Made by a program: the position numbers and the translations under genes
Notes under the pieces: model-generated
What the model was told of the DNA's origin: nothing
The model's database searches: none
The model's input: only the letters and a program-made list of their open reading frames with translations
Assembly (NCBI GenBank): GCA_003116975.1
Contig: BGKB01000129.1
Span: 141,697 to 205,696, forward strand
Direction: 5' to 3'
Source: Aurantiochytrium sp. KH105
Lineage: Eukaryota; Sar; Bigyra; Thraustochytrida; Thraustochytriidae
DNA length: 64,000 nt
Shown: positions 20,491 through 30,048 of the stretch, in pieces
Layout: every line of letters begins with the position of its first letter
How positions within the stretch are numbered: position 1 is the stretch's first letter

Positions 20491-20664
20491 TTATTGCTGT
20501 GGCGCTCGCACGTCACCATCCTCGAAGGCAGGCGTCATGGCGTAGACGAACTTGCGTGCCGACCACAGCGCGAAGAAGGATGGATGGTGCGAGAACAGCT
20601 GCAGCACGTCTGCTAGGTGGCCTCGTCGTTGCGCGACGCAACGCGACGCCAAGGTAAGATTATG
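20491..20664 (-). pseudogene. Orphan coding-like fragment
   Basis: A minus-strand open stretch of ~57 codons ending in a TAA at 20491 encodes a natural-looking C-terminus (HLADVLQLFSHHPSFFALWS, then KFVYAMTPAFEDGDV). No ATG or upstream exon is visible, and in-frame stops lie just beyond 20664. It may be a displaced 3' end of a gene or an exon remnant. I do not recognise the family. Confidence 0.25.
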
Positions 20665-20849
20665 CAGCCGTCGCAGCTATCAACGAAGAGCGGTGGTAAG
20701 GCTCCCGCTAGAATGCCAACATGTACCCACTTTGTAGATCAAGCTTGATCATGTCCACCAGGTGAATCCCCCTGAAAACTTGCATGACGACGAAGGGGTA
20801 TCGTGGGAATCACTATGCCAACGTGCGAGATAAAAAAATCTTTCTTTTC

Positions 20850-20872
20850 TGATTCGTCCCGTTTTTCGGGTT
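20850..20872. repeat. Small palindrome at the edge of the EFTUD2 fragment
   Basis: The stretch TCGTCCCGTTTTTCGGG forms a 4-bp CCCG/CGGG stem around T5. It is an inverted counterpart of the hairpin at about 20391-20407. Homology to EFTUD2 begins within about 10 bp of it. Confidence 0.4.
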
Positions 20873-20874
20873 GA

Positions 20875-21615
20875 GAGTCTGTGCGCGAGTCATTCGTGCA
20901 GCGATTTCGCTGGGCGTCCCAAGAAGGCCCGCTTTGCGATGAGCCGATGCGCAAAGTCAAATTTAGGATGTTGGGTGCTTCGCTCGCAGAGGAGCCTGTG
21001 CACCGAGGTGCTGGCTTTGTCATTCCCGCGGTGCGTCGTGCAGCGTACTCTGCATTTCTTACGGCAGCGCCACGTCTAATGAAGCCCATTTATTCTGTGG
21101 AAGTACAGGCTCCGCGAGATTTGGCTGCGGCCATCAATCGCACGCTCAACATGCGCCGAGGTCGCATTTTCGCAGACGCGGTTATCCCAGGGACAACACC
21201 GTTCAGTCTCTTCCATGGCTATCTGCCGGTGATTGACTCGTTTGGCTTCGAGACGGATCTCCGGACCCACACGCACGGCGCCGCCTTTTGCCACCAGTCG
21301 TTCGATCATTGGGCGGTGGTGCCCGGCGATCCGATGGACTCCTCGATCGTGATTCGGCCTCTGGAAGCGAGCCGGAATCAGGAGCTCGCTCGCGATTTTA
21401 TGCTCAAGACGCGTCGGCGAAAGGGTCTCCCGGAGGATGTAGCCGTCGCAAAGTACTTTGACGATCCGAGCCTGCTCAAGGCCTACGAGCGGGCCATTCG
21501 CAGACGAACTCGTGACGCCGACGCTGCTTCGGACTCGGGGTCTTCTTCTGGCTCCGGTTCGGACTCGGACTCGGACTCGGACTCGAGCTCATCGTCCTCT
21601 GCAGGTCGCGTCTAA
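20875..21615 (+). pseudogene. 5'-truncated EFTUD2/Snu114 (U5 snRNP GTPase) C-terminal fragment
   Basis: About 245 codons match the C-terminal fifth of the U5-116K splicing GTPase: EGPLCDEPMRKVKFRML, EEPVHRGAGFVIPAVRRAAY, SAFLTAAPRLMKP, FGFETDLRTHTHGAAF, WAVVPGDPMDSSIVIRPLE and MLKTRRRKGLPEDV. These are elongation-factor-like domains IV-V. The whole GTPase half is missing, and nothing upstream on this strand encodes it. The open stretch starts with an in-frame TGA at 20872-20874 and the first usable codon is GTG; the first internal ATG is at 20947. The family's usual C-terminal tail is replaced by a Ser/Asp/Gly-rich tail. It may be a truncated duplicate, a last exon separated from the rest, or an assembly join. 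The reading frame is otherwise intact, so the event is recent or the fragment is expressed. Confidence 0.75.
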
Positions 21616-21916
21616 GCTGCTCTGGATCTGCTATGAATATTGATGGTTCTGAAACGAAATTGTCGTCCATGCATGCAGTAGAACATGAATAACCATTGTG
21701 ATTTGCATTGGGTTGCATGGCCTTTAAACATTTCCACCAATCATCACCAATCGGCGTTGAAATAATGAACTTCTTCAGTGTGAGATGATCGTGCGAGTCT
21801 CTCTCGTGAACGGAGGAGGATTGCAAAAGCCTGTGCAGCAAACTAGAGCCACGCACGGCCTGTGTCGCAAAGCAGTACGAACAACAACAACAATAACATT
21901 TATCTAATTCTACTGA
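21616..21916. other. Intergenic spacer
   Basis: AT-richer, non-coding interval between the EFTUD2 fragment and the 3' end of the Roc-COR-TIR gene. Nothing else is seen. Confidence 0.4.
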
Positions 21917-24535
21917 TCAGCGGGCGGTCCTGATGCGCTCGATGAGCTCATTGTAAAAGGCCTCTGCCAGGTACAGGCGACGCTGGAAAGGCATGGACTC
22001 CGTCTCCTTGAAGAGATGCTTGGCCGATGCCGGAGCAGCATTAATGTATGCGGAGAAAGGGGCGAACCCCGGACGATTCGGATCACTCTCGTGCACAACC
22101 AAAATAGGTTTCTCCTCTTGCAATGCTGTTTCCAGCTCCATGGTTACGGCACCTTCGAACACGGTCTTGGAAAGGAAGAGCAAGTAACACTTGGATTCTC
22201 GGATGCCTCGCTTCATTGCATCCTCTGCGAGATTGCCCTTGGTTTCCTGGTCAATCCAGACACGAAGCCCACGATTGCGAAGCTTCTCCGCCATGAGATT
22301 GCAAGCATCGCCTGCGTCAACTTGACGATGACTCAGAAAGACGTGGTATTCAAGCCCAGCAGCCAGCGGGATATTCGCCCTTTCCACGATCCCAGTGTCC
22401 TTCTCGTCTTCGGTCAGCGAACCATCCTCGAAGAAGGGTTCAAAATCGGCGACAGAAGCATTTCCTACGCCAACCAACGCGACTGTGGCTGCCGCCGCCT
22501 TGCGAGCGTCGATCAATTCCTCGTAATCGACGAGCGCGAAAGGGTCGTTGGGTGATTGTAAACGTAGTTGCCAGGGCAAACCCTTGAAAACGGCGTCACG
22601 CGCTCCGAGGAACATGCTAATGAGAGTCTTGAGCGTGCTTGCCGGGGCTTCTGTCCCAGGAACCATGATGAGCCGAATCCGATCTCCTTCGTCCTCCAGG
22701 GCAAACTCCGACAAACCAAAGCGAATGATAGCGTGCCGTCCCGCAAGGCGCGGGGGATGACGAAGCACACCCAAATCGCCGCTGTGCTTGGCACAAAGCG
22801 AAAGAAGACGTGCAAAGACACCATCAGGGAGAAAGTATTCGGAAAAGTCCAACACGCAGGTGAGCCCGCTCCGAACGCTTGCAATGTCTTGTTCGAGTTT
22901 GCGGTCCGTCGAGTTCTTGAGCAGACTGCTCACCAAGAAAAGCGTCTCATCTTGGCGGCCCCTCGTCAGCGCCTCTTCTGGAAACGCCCAGTTTGACATC
23001 AGCATCGTCTCATGCATGAACTCCCGCAGATAGTCGACTTCTTCGTCATTCCACAGAAACCTCAGCAGACTGAGCGTGGCGATGCCGCGTTTGCGCAGCA
23101 CTGCAAAGTCTTTCTTGAGACCAGAGTTCTGCAGTTCGCGATTGTAGTGCATCTGATTGACGTGGATCTTGTCCGCAATCACGCGCGAAAGCTTGTCCAA
23201 GAGCCACTGCGGATTCAGAACGACCTTGTCGTGCAAGGTGTCCGTTGCGCGGAGATGGACGAGCATGCCGAGCTCATGGAAGAAGCTCAAGAGCTCGTCG
23301 GTCTGATCACCGGCGTGGTACTTGGTCGCGAGTTCTTGCACTGTATCAAAAGGCACATAATCGCAGTCCAGCTTTAGCAGGTCGTCCAACACCTTGAGCC
23401 AGCGCAGCGAGATCTTCCGCGAGACGGCCTCGAGCGACGATGCGCTTGCTTCGACAGCAGCGCGCAATTCCGAGGCACGATTTGGCTCGGGGCTCATGTT
23501 GTCGATAGGAAAGAAGCTCAAGATTGCTCTCGAATTTGGCACGATGTTTTCGTTTTCGTGAACAGACAGATATTCGATGAGGATATCCTCCACCTCGTTG
23601 GCGTCAACTGCCGTCTGGTCATAGTGTGTGCCCACTAGAATAATGGGTGCAGCTGGCGCATGCAGCTTGATCGAGTTGAGCCAAAAGGAAAGGTACTCCA
23701 CGGCTTGGTCTTGCTTGAAGAGGAGTTCCTGCATGTCGAAGACGACCAAGAAGACGCCACCCTCGCGCGTGAGGAAAATGTGGTGTAGCGCGTAAAAGAC
23801 CTCCTGGCCCGCATAGTCCCAGATCGTAAAGATGATCTTCTGGCCCGATTGCGTCTTGCCGGCCATGTTTCTGATCTCTGCTATGTCGAATCGTCGCGCC
23901 ACCTCGGCCTCGGGCACCAGTTCTACCTGCACCTCTGCCGCGAAAGGCCGCGCGGCAGAAGAACGACGGCGTCCAAAGACGACATTTGAAATGCCTTGGG
24001 AGACGCGCCTCGGTATCGATTGCCTCTTCTTGCTTCTGGGTTGCTCTTCTTGCACGGCCATGCGCAGCGCCGCCACGCGGTACGCCTGGCGTTCAAATCC
24101 GCTGTCGAATTCCTCTTCCCGCCACGACTCTGCATCGGTGCGCTTGAGCTCGACGCCTACCGTCGAGAGGTGCTCCGCCACGGGCGGCATGCCCAGCAGC
24201 GAGCGCACCACGGACGTCTTGCCGGCGGCGCCCTGGCCGACGACCATGAGCTTGCAGCGGCCCAGCTCCGCGGGGTCCCCGTTCGCCAGCGCCGCCTTGA
24301 GCGCCTCCTCCTCCGCCGCAGTCGTCGCGGGGCCGCCGAGCACGTCCTCGATGGGCCGCGCGGCCTCCGTGCCGTACAGCACGCGCGTCGAGGCGCCCTT
24401 CTCCGCGTCCCAGATGCGCACGACGAGGGCGCCGTCCTTCTTGCTCCACGCACGCAGGTAGCCGTCCCAGCTGACGGCCAGCACGAGGTCGGCGGTCTGC
24501 GCGACGCCCCTCACGCTGCCTTGGATGCGGCCCAT
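21917..24535 (-). CDS. Roc-COR-TIR protein (ROCO-type GTPase fused to TIR domain)
   Basis: This is an 872-residue protein starting at MGRIQGSVRG; the frame extends to 25009 but only through repeat-derived Pro/Ser/Leu sequence. The N-terminus has a WD40-like strand pair (VLAVSWDGYLRAWSKKDGA). The Roc GTPase has P-loop GQGAAGKTSV (~97), switch II WDYAGQEVFYALHH (~234) and a THYD guanine-specificity-like motif (~304). A COR dimerisation region follows (~390-600; FFHELGMLVHL, VVLNPQWLLDKL). A C-terminal TIR domain (~725-870) begins EYHVFLSHRQVDAGDAC and retains a Glu in TMELETAL where NADase TIR domains carry their catalytic Glu. ROCO proteins are GTP-gated dimers, and TIR domains signal by self-association or NAD+ cleavage. 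A stress or innate-immune role is inferred. No LRRs or kinase are present. Confidence 0.85.
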   Translation of the reverse strand: MGRIQGSVRGVAQTADLVLAVSWDGYLRAWSKKDGALVVRIWDAEKGASTRVLYGTEAARPIEDVLGGPATTAAEEEALKAALANGDPAELGRCKLMVVGQGAAGKTSVVRSLLGMPPVAEHLSTVGVELKRTDAESWREEEFDSGFERQAYRVAALRMAVQEEQPRSKKRQSIPRRVSQGISNVVFGRRRSSAARPFAAEVQVELVPEAEVARRFDIAEIRNMAGKTQSGQKIIFTIWDYAGQEVFYALHHIFLTREGGVFLVVFDMQELLFKQDQAVEYLSFWLNSIKLHAPAAPIILVGTHYDQTAVDANEVEDILIEYLSVHENENIVPNSRAILSFFPIDNMSPEPNRASELRAAVEASASSLEAVSRKISLRWLKVLDDLLKLDCDYVPFDTVQELATKYHAGDQTDELLSFFHELGMLVHLRATDTLHDKVVLNPQWLLDKLSRVIADKIHVNQMHYNRELQNSGLKKDFAVLRKRGIATLSLLRFLWNDEEVDYLREFMHETMLMSNWAFPEEALTRGRQDETLFLVSSLLKNSTDRKLEQDIASVRSGLTCVLDFSEYFLPDGVFARLLSLCAKHSGDLGVLRHPPRLAGRHAIIRFGLSEFALEDEGDRIRLIMVPGTEAPASTLKTLISMFLGARDAVFKGLPWQLRLQSPNDPFALVDYEELIDARKAAAATVALVGVGNASVADFEPFFEDGSLTEDEKDTGIVERANIPLAAGLEYHVFLSHRQVDAGDACNLMAEKLRNRGLRVWIDQETKGNLAEDAMKRGIRESKCYLLFLSKTVFEGAVTMELETALQEEKPILVVHESDPNRPGFAPFSAYINAAPASAKHLFKETESMPFQRRLYLAEAFYNELIERIRTAR

Positions 24536-24637
24536 GGCGGCAAAGGCGAGGGGAGCGACGGCGGGCGGGCGGGCAAACGGGCAAGCGACGCGAAGAAGCG
24601 CCGCGAGCGACTGCGGCTGCGGCGGAGGGGGGGGGCG

Positions 24638-24716
24638 AGAAAGCAAAGAGAGAGGGAGAAAGCAAAGAGAGAGGGAGAAAGCAAAGAGAGAGGGAGAAAG
24701 CAAAGAGAGAGGGAGA
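24638..24716. repeat. 19-bp tandem repeat, about four copies
   Basis: The unit GAAAGCAAAGAGAGAGGGA is repeated about four times almost perfectly, immediately upstream of the Roc-COR-TIR start and so probably in its 5' leader or promoter. Confidence 0.85.
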
Positions 24717-25914
24717 CTCGGACGAGGGGATGGAAAGAAGGGCGCGAGAGGAGAGAAAGCCTGGCTGGGCTGGCTGCTGATGCGACGCGGCCTTGGCGCG
24801 TTCTCCGCGGGGGGCGTGCGCGGACGGAGCGTGCCGCAGCGGCGCCCGCGCGAAGGGGGAAAAGGGGGGGAGGGAGGGGCTTGCTGGCTTGCGCCTTGCG
24901 CGCCTGCCTGCCTGCCTACCACGCGTTCGCGCCGCGGGCGCAAGGGCAAGAGCGAAAGGTGTTTGTGCAAAAAAAAAAATGCCAGCGCGTGCCATGCACA
25001 CGGCTGCACGCGCGGCTTTCGTTTCCTTTTCCGTGCACGATATTATACAGCTCGTGAGCAGAGTGAGCAAGCCTCGGAAAGCTGCGCGGAGCGCGGAGCG
25101 AATGGAGGGAGGACGTAGTATACTATAACATAATGGGATGCGGTGAATGGCGAGAGCGCGGAACACAATCTCATCTCTCAAGGTGCCTCCATTCATTAAG
25201 ATTTAGCTGGTTCGCACTCACAAAAAGTGCGCCCTTTTCTATAAAATGACAGAAAATTGGACCACGCAGGGAAAGAGAAGAAGGACGAGCAGGTTTACCA
25301 CAAATTCTTCTTTGCTGAAAGATTCTATCACTTCACGACATGGACGTTGCACAAATGATTGTAGTTGTGCGAAGAGTCGGCCGACTCAATGACGAATGCA
25401 TCTTGATCACTCGATCAGATCGTCGACCTTGTGTTTGGTGGACACAAGCGGCGACGTTGATGTCGTGTCATCAACGCACAGAATTTCAAGCGTCTCGACA
25501 TTGGGCTATCTATCTCACAAATGGCGTTGCGCACCGGGGAGCGAGGAAGGCGGAAGCAGCCCTATTTTATTCTATCATATTTCCAAAGACCGCATAAAAA
25601 CGAAGACTTGACAGACACGAAAATCCGCACTTGCGTTTCGGCTTGGTCTCCAGAGCGCGAATCTGGTCTTTTCGAGCCACGAAACTTCGTAGACGGAAGG
25701 TTATCGCGTGCGTGGTCCGCGCGAGGGGCTGACACTGGGCGCTAGTAAGGGCCGGATACTGGCAGGTCGCAATGGAGGACAGGTGCAAGTGCCTTGTGTC
25801 TCTTTGCGGATAATCAGTGTGAGTGCACGCACAACAAGCTAACCACCGCCCAGCGAGTTGCACGGACCCGAGGTCGCCCTTGAAAAGAGCAAAAACCGGC
25901 GCGTGAGGAGAGGA
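24717..25914. other. Upstream region of Roc-COR-TIR gene; no gene seen
   Basis: The left part is GC-rich with CTGC-type repeats near 24900-24920 and an A9 tract near 24970. The rest is of ordinary composition. Short frames on both strands look like chance translations. Confidence 0.35.
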
Positions 25915-26819
25915 GAAAACGAAGAGTGCCAAGCGTCTGCTTTCCCGTGCTCGAGACACCGCTAAGGTTTCTCTGTCCCAAGACGATCGGCAAACGAAAA
26001 GAAAGATGACCATGTCCGGATTGCAAAATGTGCAGGTCAACCACGTTGAAGAAGAACTTGACGACAGTGGCAATGCTGCGCAAAACGCAAATGCCTGACT
26101 TATTAGACTCAGACATTGACGGAACCCTGCACGCGCCAGTCCCTGCACAGCGCACAGCTGGCATACCGAATCAACGACCAGAAGGTGAGAAGATCCCGTA
26201 GCCACCTTTTTCGAACGATATACCATCAAGTCCTTTCCGCTCAAGCCAAGGCCGCTTTGAGAGATGCATCGACTCTAGAACAAGTCTGCGTGACTTGAAG
26301 ATGCTTTTTGATTTGATGGATAGGGCTGCGAGCAACTTTCCATCACAAGAAAATCGGGACAATCCGGACCCTGGGACGATGACAAAGACGCACAGATCTT
26401 CGATGGCACAGGCGATGCTCCAAGCTACACGTGCCATTGCATCTACCCTGTATCCAGGAAATCCCGAATTTTTGATACGAGAGCTTGCTAAGCGCATCGA
26501 TGACGAGAAAGCCTTCAATTGCGACAATGATGTCTCTTTTTGCCAAGCAGTAATAGACAATTCGCGACGTAGCTCCATCGAGCCTCGTATGAGCCGCGCG
26601 ATATTGTCGAACAGCTTGCCCCACAAGGTCCTCGAAGACCTGCGAGCAGCCGGTCAAGTAGGGATGGGCAGCATGAAGTGTCAGCGCCACACGCCGTGAC
26701 TACGCGGACCTGTTCGAGTTTGGCGTGCTCATAGACCCCACTTTTCGTCGGCGCAAATTCAATACTTCGGATGCTGACTTTGCGCTCCGTTTTGCTCTCG
26801 CCCTAAGGCGACACCCATA
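25915..26819 (+). pseudogene. Degenerate gene remnant, frameshifted, family unknown
   Basis: Several plus-strand fragments with natural amino-acid composition follow one another in different frames. One at about 25915-26097 has KSAKRLLSRARDTAKVSLS, then SGLQNVQVNHVEEELDDSG and a TGA. Another at 26295-26699 has MKMLFDLMDRAASNF, SLPHKVLEDLRAAGQVG and a TGA. A third at about 26694-26819 has RDYADLFEFGVLIDPTFRRR, then LRFALALRRHP and a TAA. The third continues in sense where the second breaks, which suggests a single gene disrupted by frameshift. I cannot name the family. It could be a multi-exon gene, but no consensus splice signals bridge the breaks by eye. Confidence 0.4.
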
Positions 26820-27310
26820 ACATTTGCTATGCTCTTGCTCCGCCAGAAAATCCAAGCGTCCGGTTGAGTGATGGCGAGGAGTATTCCCCTTCTTGCGGCG
26901 CGTGCAACTTTCCGTATTGGGTCTTAGCACAGCCTACGAGTCTCGTTCAAAGAAACACGGACATGATTGGCGAGGAGGACAAGCTAGATGCGCTGCAATA
27001 TATTTCTGGTGTCGAGACCAAGTGGGAACTATACCACGGTCGAGCCGCTCGATGTGTTGCTCAAGAGGATGCCATTGATGCACACCTGCAAGGAATGAGC
27101 ACACGGTGCGTCCAAAACTGCGGATTTAGTGAGGCGCTCATAATTGAAGATTCGAAGATGAAGGTCCGTGCAGAGCGCTTCATTTGATGCGGCAGCATTC
27201 CGCCCAGGCGCCACCTTCGATCGCTCGCAGAGTGAGACCGGCTGTGCGATGCAGATGCTCGCGCGCTCAGGGGACCTTCTGTTAAGACACGTTTTCAGGC
27301 TTTTAAGGAC

Positions 27311-28500
27311 GTGAAGATGAAGATCAAGTTTGAGTCCCTCACTGTCGTGGGGTCACGCCCTGACGAGCTATGGGTCGATGAAAACCTTTCCAATGCAGGA
27401 GAGCAAAGTAAAGCGAAGGAGGCCATTTTCCTACATGAGCACAAGAAATCAGCCGTCTTACCGCCCCCCGAATCTTTCGAGGCGAGAGAGAACACTCGAG
27501 ACGACGAGGAGGAGAAGGAAAGCAACTCGAGACAACTACGGATCTGGGAATATGGGTTGCGGCGCACGCCAGCACAGGAAAGCGCGCGTTTGATCGCAGC
27601 GGCCCGCGAGAGTGAGAGAGGCGGTGGAGGGAATGCTCAGAGCACCAGCGGGGATGATACAAACCCCCCTTATGTCCACAGCGGCACCACGGAAGCGCTG
27701 GAACAGGTCTATGGCTGCATGATTGCCCTCGGGCTTCGGGATGGGGCGCTTAGTACGACAGAGTACACCTGCTTTCTCGAGCGTGAGGAATGGCGAGGAA
27801 GCGATGAGAATCGAGAACCCATTACGCACCGGCTCCCCGTATCCAAGGCGTATTCGTGCACAGATAAAGGTACGAAGTCCGTGCACATGAATTACCTCAT
27901 TGCGCTCTGTTAAGCACTGGAGGACCGGGAAGCTCGCAACCAGTTTCCCGAACGTGACTCACAACTGGGGCAGCACATACTCGAGGAATGGTGCAGCGGC
28001 CTACAAGGTAATTGCGCCAGGGGCTCCTCGGTCCAACGTTGCAATCCGTGCGATGACGCGACATATGAATCCTTCAGAGGCGTTTGCGATACCGAACCGG
28101 GCGCTCTCGGCCACGATCTGCTTCTGCCGCTCCCACGAAACGCCGTGGCGGGCTTGCAACTGGTTCGCCGTCATCACCCTGGACGTCGGGGCGAGTCTGC
28201 AAGAGATCGACGCGCCCTTCGCCGCCGAGGTCCGCGAGGGGGCCCTTGCGGCGTTGACCCGCGTGCACGCCGCCGGGTGTTTGCACGGCGACGTGGCGCT
28301 GCGCAACTTCGTTTTATGTCCCTAGACGGGAGCTGTCCGAGTAATTGACTTTGTGCGCGCTCGACTCGTCAAGCTCGAGTCCGCGGAGGCCAAGCAAGGC
28401 GCCGAAGCAGAGATGCGCGAGCTGCACGAATGTCTCGGCGCAGGGGTCCCTGATCGACAGCAACAATCGGGAGCCACCGGCGCGTCCTCCAGCACCAACA
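27311..28500 (+). pseudogene. Protein-kinase-like gene remnant with frameshift and in-frame stop
   Basis: The first part (27311-27913) includes EALEQVYGCMIALGLRDGAL, then STTEYTCFLEREEW and LPVSKAYS. This resembles the region before the catalytic core in expanded protist and fungal kinase-like families (Q-x-YGYM...TT...WFL). A frame change near 27900 leads to 27900-28325, which contains HAAGCLHGDVALRNFVL, the HGD-x4-N catalytic-loop pattern of such kinases. An in-frame TAG at 28323-28325 follows, after which the same frame resumes with VRVIDFVRARLVKLESAEAK, a DF-type metal-binding motif. The order of motifs is correct but the gene is broken at least twice. It probably belongs to a multicopy, possibly element-associated family. 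Confidence 0.55.
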
Positions 28501-28784
28501 CGCGCGACCTCGCGTGAATATATTGTTATAGCCTGAAACAATTGAACCTATCCTGCTTTTATTACCCGCTACGGCTGCCGCGGCCGTGGCCAACATGCGT
28601 CTTCTTTTCGCAACGAAATTCCTTTTTTGGATCGCACTTTCGCGTGCCAGAGCGACACTTGGTAAATATTGTATTCGCGGGGTTGTAAGGTTTCTTTTAG
28701 TCGGAGGCTAGGCCTAGGCTGGACTAGGCCCTGGACTAGGCCTCGGCCTTTCAAGTTGTCGAGCTAAGCCCGAAGCACGAGCCC

Positions 28785-28980
28785 ACCTCCGATATGCACA
28801 CCGATCTTTGAGGCTGCTTTGGTCAGAGCTGATCATCCGCTGGCGCTGTCGGTTGCGAAAACACTTGTGAAGGCCTGGTGGAACGCTACGTTAGTCGCCC
28901 ACCTCCGAGTGAGTTGACACTCTTCACACCGATCCTCTAAGGCTGCTTTGATCAAGGATGATGGAATCAAAGGCTGCTAT
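28785..28980. repeat. Diverged direct repeat upstream of membrane-protein gene
   Basis: Two related blocks, at about 28787-28845 and 28898-28980, share CCCACCTCCGA, then CACACCGATC, then GGCTGCTTTG(G/A)TCA and GATCATC. They lie 100-290 bp upstream of the start of the next gene and could be regulatory or a fragment of a dispersed repeat. Confidence 0.45.
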
Positions 28981-29070
28981 GGTCAAGCGCGATCATCGAT
29001 GCAAGTGCAGCCGGAGACGCCAGCGCGGCAGAGTGATGCAGCAAATCGAAAACGGAGGAGCCGAGTCGCG

Positions 29071-29973
29071 ATGAGTGATCAGATTGAAGCTGAGATGTCT
29101 CGCTGGTCGAAAATGAATTGGCTGGAGCAAGTCCTGCAAACTGTAGTTGGGATCGTCGATGGGCGCGCCATCGATCTCAATTATCGACTCATTGTCGAGC
29201 GCACGCAGCTCCTCACCGTCATTGCCTCCCTTGCACTGACGAGCGCCGCGTCTGCGCTCTTCTCTAATCCAATGGATGCACCCACGCCGGAGCACATGTT
29301 CCGGGTTCTCAACGCCGTCTCCAATGCCCGCGAATTTTACGCACAAGAAGGAGCTCCGCTCGCAGACCGTTCCCTGTGGATCGTCGAGGAGGCAGAGAGA
29401 GTGCTCGCGCTGACTGGAGGCAACTCCTCGTCAAGCATTCTCTTGGATGAAACGGAGAATGACTACTTTGAAAGCCGATACAGTGAGCTCGGGGGGTCAA
29501 TCTACGACTCAATGAACCACTTTTTGAACGGAATTATCTTCTCTGTTCTGACGTACGTGTCTGTCGTTTTTGTGCAAAGAAGCGAGACGCGGCACTTCTT
29601 CAATTTGTTCTACTACCTCCATCTCGGTGGTATTCTCGTAACAATCATTAGTCTCACGATCGGGAGCAGTCACTTGGGCATGTTCATCCAGACGCGAATC
29701 ATGTTTACATATCCGACGGCGCTGACAATGTATCGTATTCTCCGCTACAACGACATTTGGGCAAGCCAGGCATTCTCTGCTAGCAATGTTGCAACGACTC
29801 CGGCCGACAACAATTTCAAGATTGGACGTCTGCAAATCCTTATGGTCCTGATCAGCTTCCCGGCTCTGTTCGTCAATTGCCTTGAAACCTTTTATCGCAT
29901 CAAGGAAGCGCGGTCGCAGTCACCCGAAACTGGCGCCATCTCACCGAAACGTGACTCTCGTCTCACCATTTAA
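29071..29973 (+). CDS. Multi-pass membrane protein, unrecognised
   Basis: This 300-residue protein is called from the Met at 29071 (MSDQIEAEMS); the frame is open from 28948, but the extension runs through repeat DNA. Hydrophobic segments lie at about residues 46-64, 151-168, 181-199 and 255-272, with a less hydrophobic one near 205-223. A soluble loop of ~85 residues separates the first and second segments. The C-terminus is short, basic and Ser-rich. No signature motif or family is recognised. It resembles four-to-five-helix small transporters or channels only in general layout. The gene is intact beside decayed neighbours and converges, with a 75-bp gap, on the next gene. Confidence 0.65.
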   Translation: MSDQIEAEMSRWSKMNWLEQVLQTVVGIVDGRAIDLNYRLIVERTQLLTVIASLALTSAASALFSNPMDAPTPEHMFRVLNAVSNAREFYAQEGAPLADRSLWIVEEAERVLALTGGNSSSSILLDETENDYFESRYSELGGSIYDSMNHFLNGIIFSVLTYVSVVFVQRSETRHFFNLFYYLHLGGILVTIISLTIGSSHLGMFIQTRIMFTYPTALTMYRILRYNDIWASQAFSASNVATTPADNNFKIGRLQILMVLISFPALFVNCLETFYRIKEARSQSPETGAISPKRDSRLTI

Positions 29974-30048
29974 GCCAGCCTTCTCATTTCGCACGCCAAA
30001 GCAATTTTGATGATATGCTGTTTCCAGAAGGCCTTGACTTGCTGAACC

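Noticed and set aside
24536-25009. N-terminal extension of the Roc-COR-TIR protein
   Set aside because: It is translated from the 19-bp repeat and GC-rich leader, giving repeated LFAFSLSLCFLPLSL-like peptide; not credible as protein.
25567-26244. Minus-strand 225-codon frame
   Set aside because: Antisense to plus-strand remnant fragments; Ser/Cys/Leu-rich with no domain.
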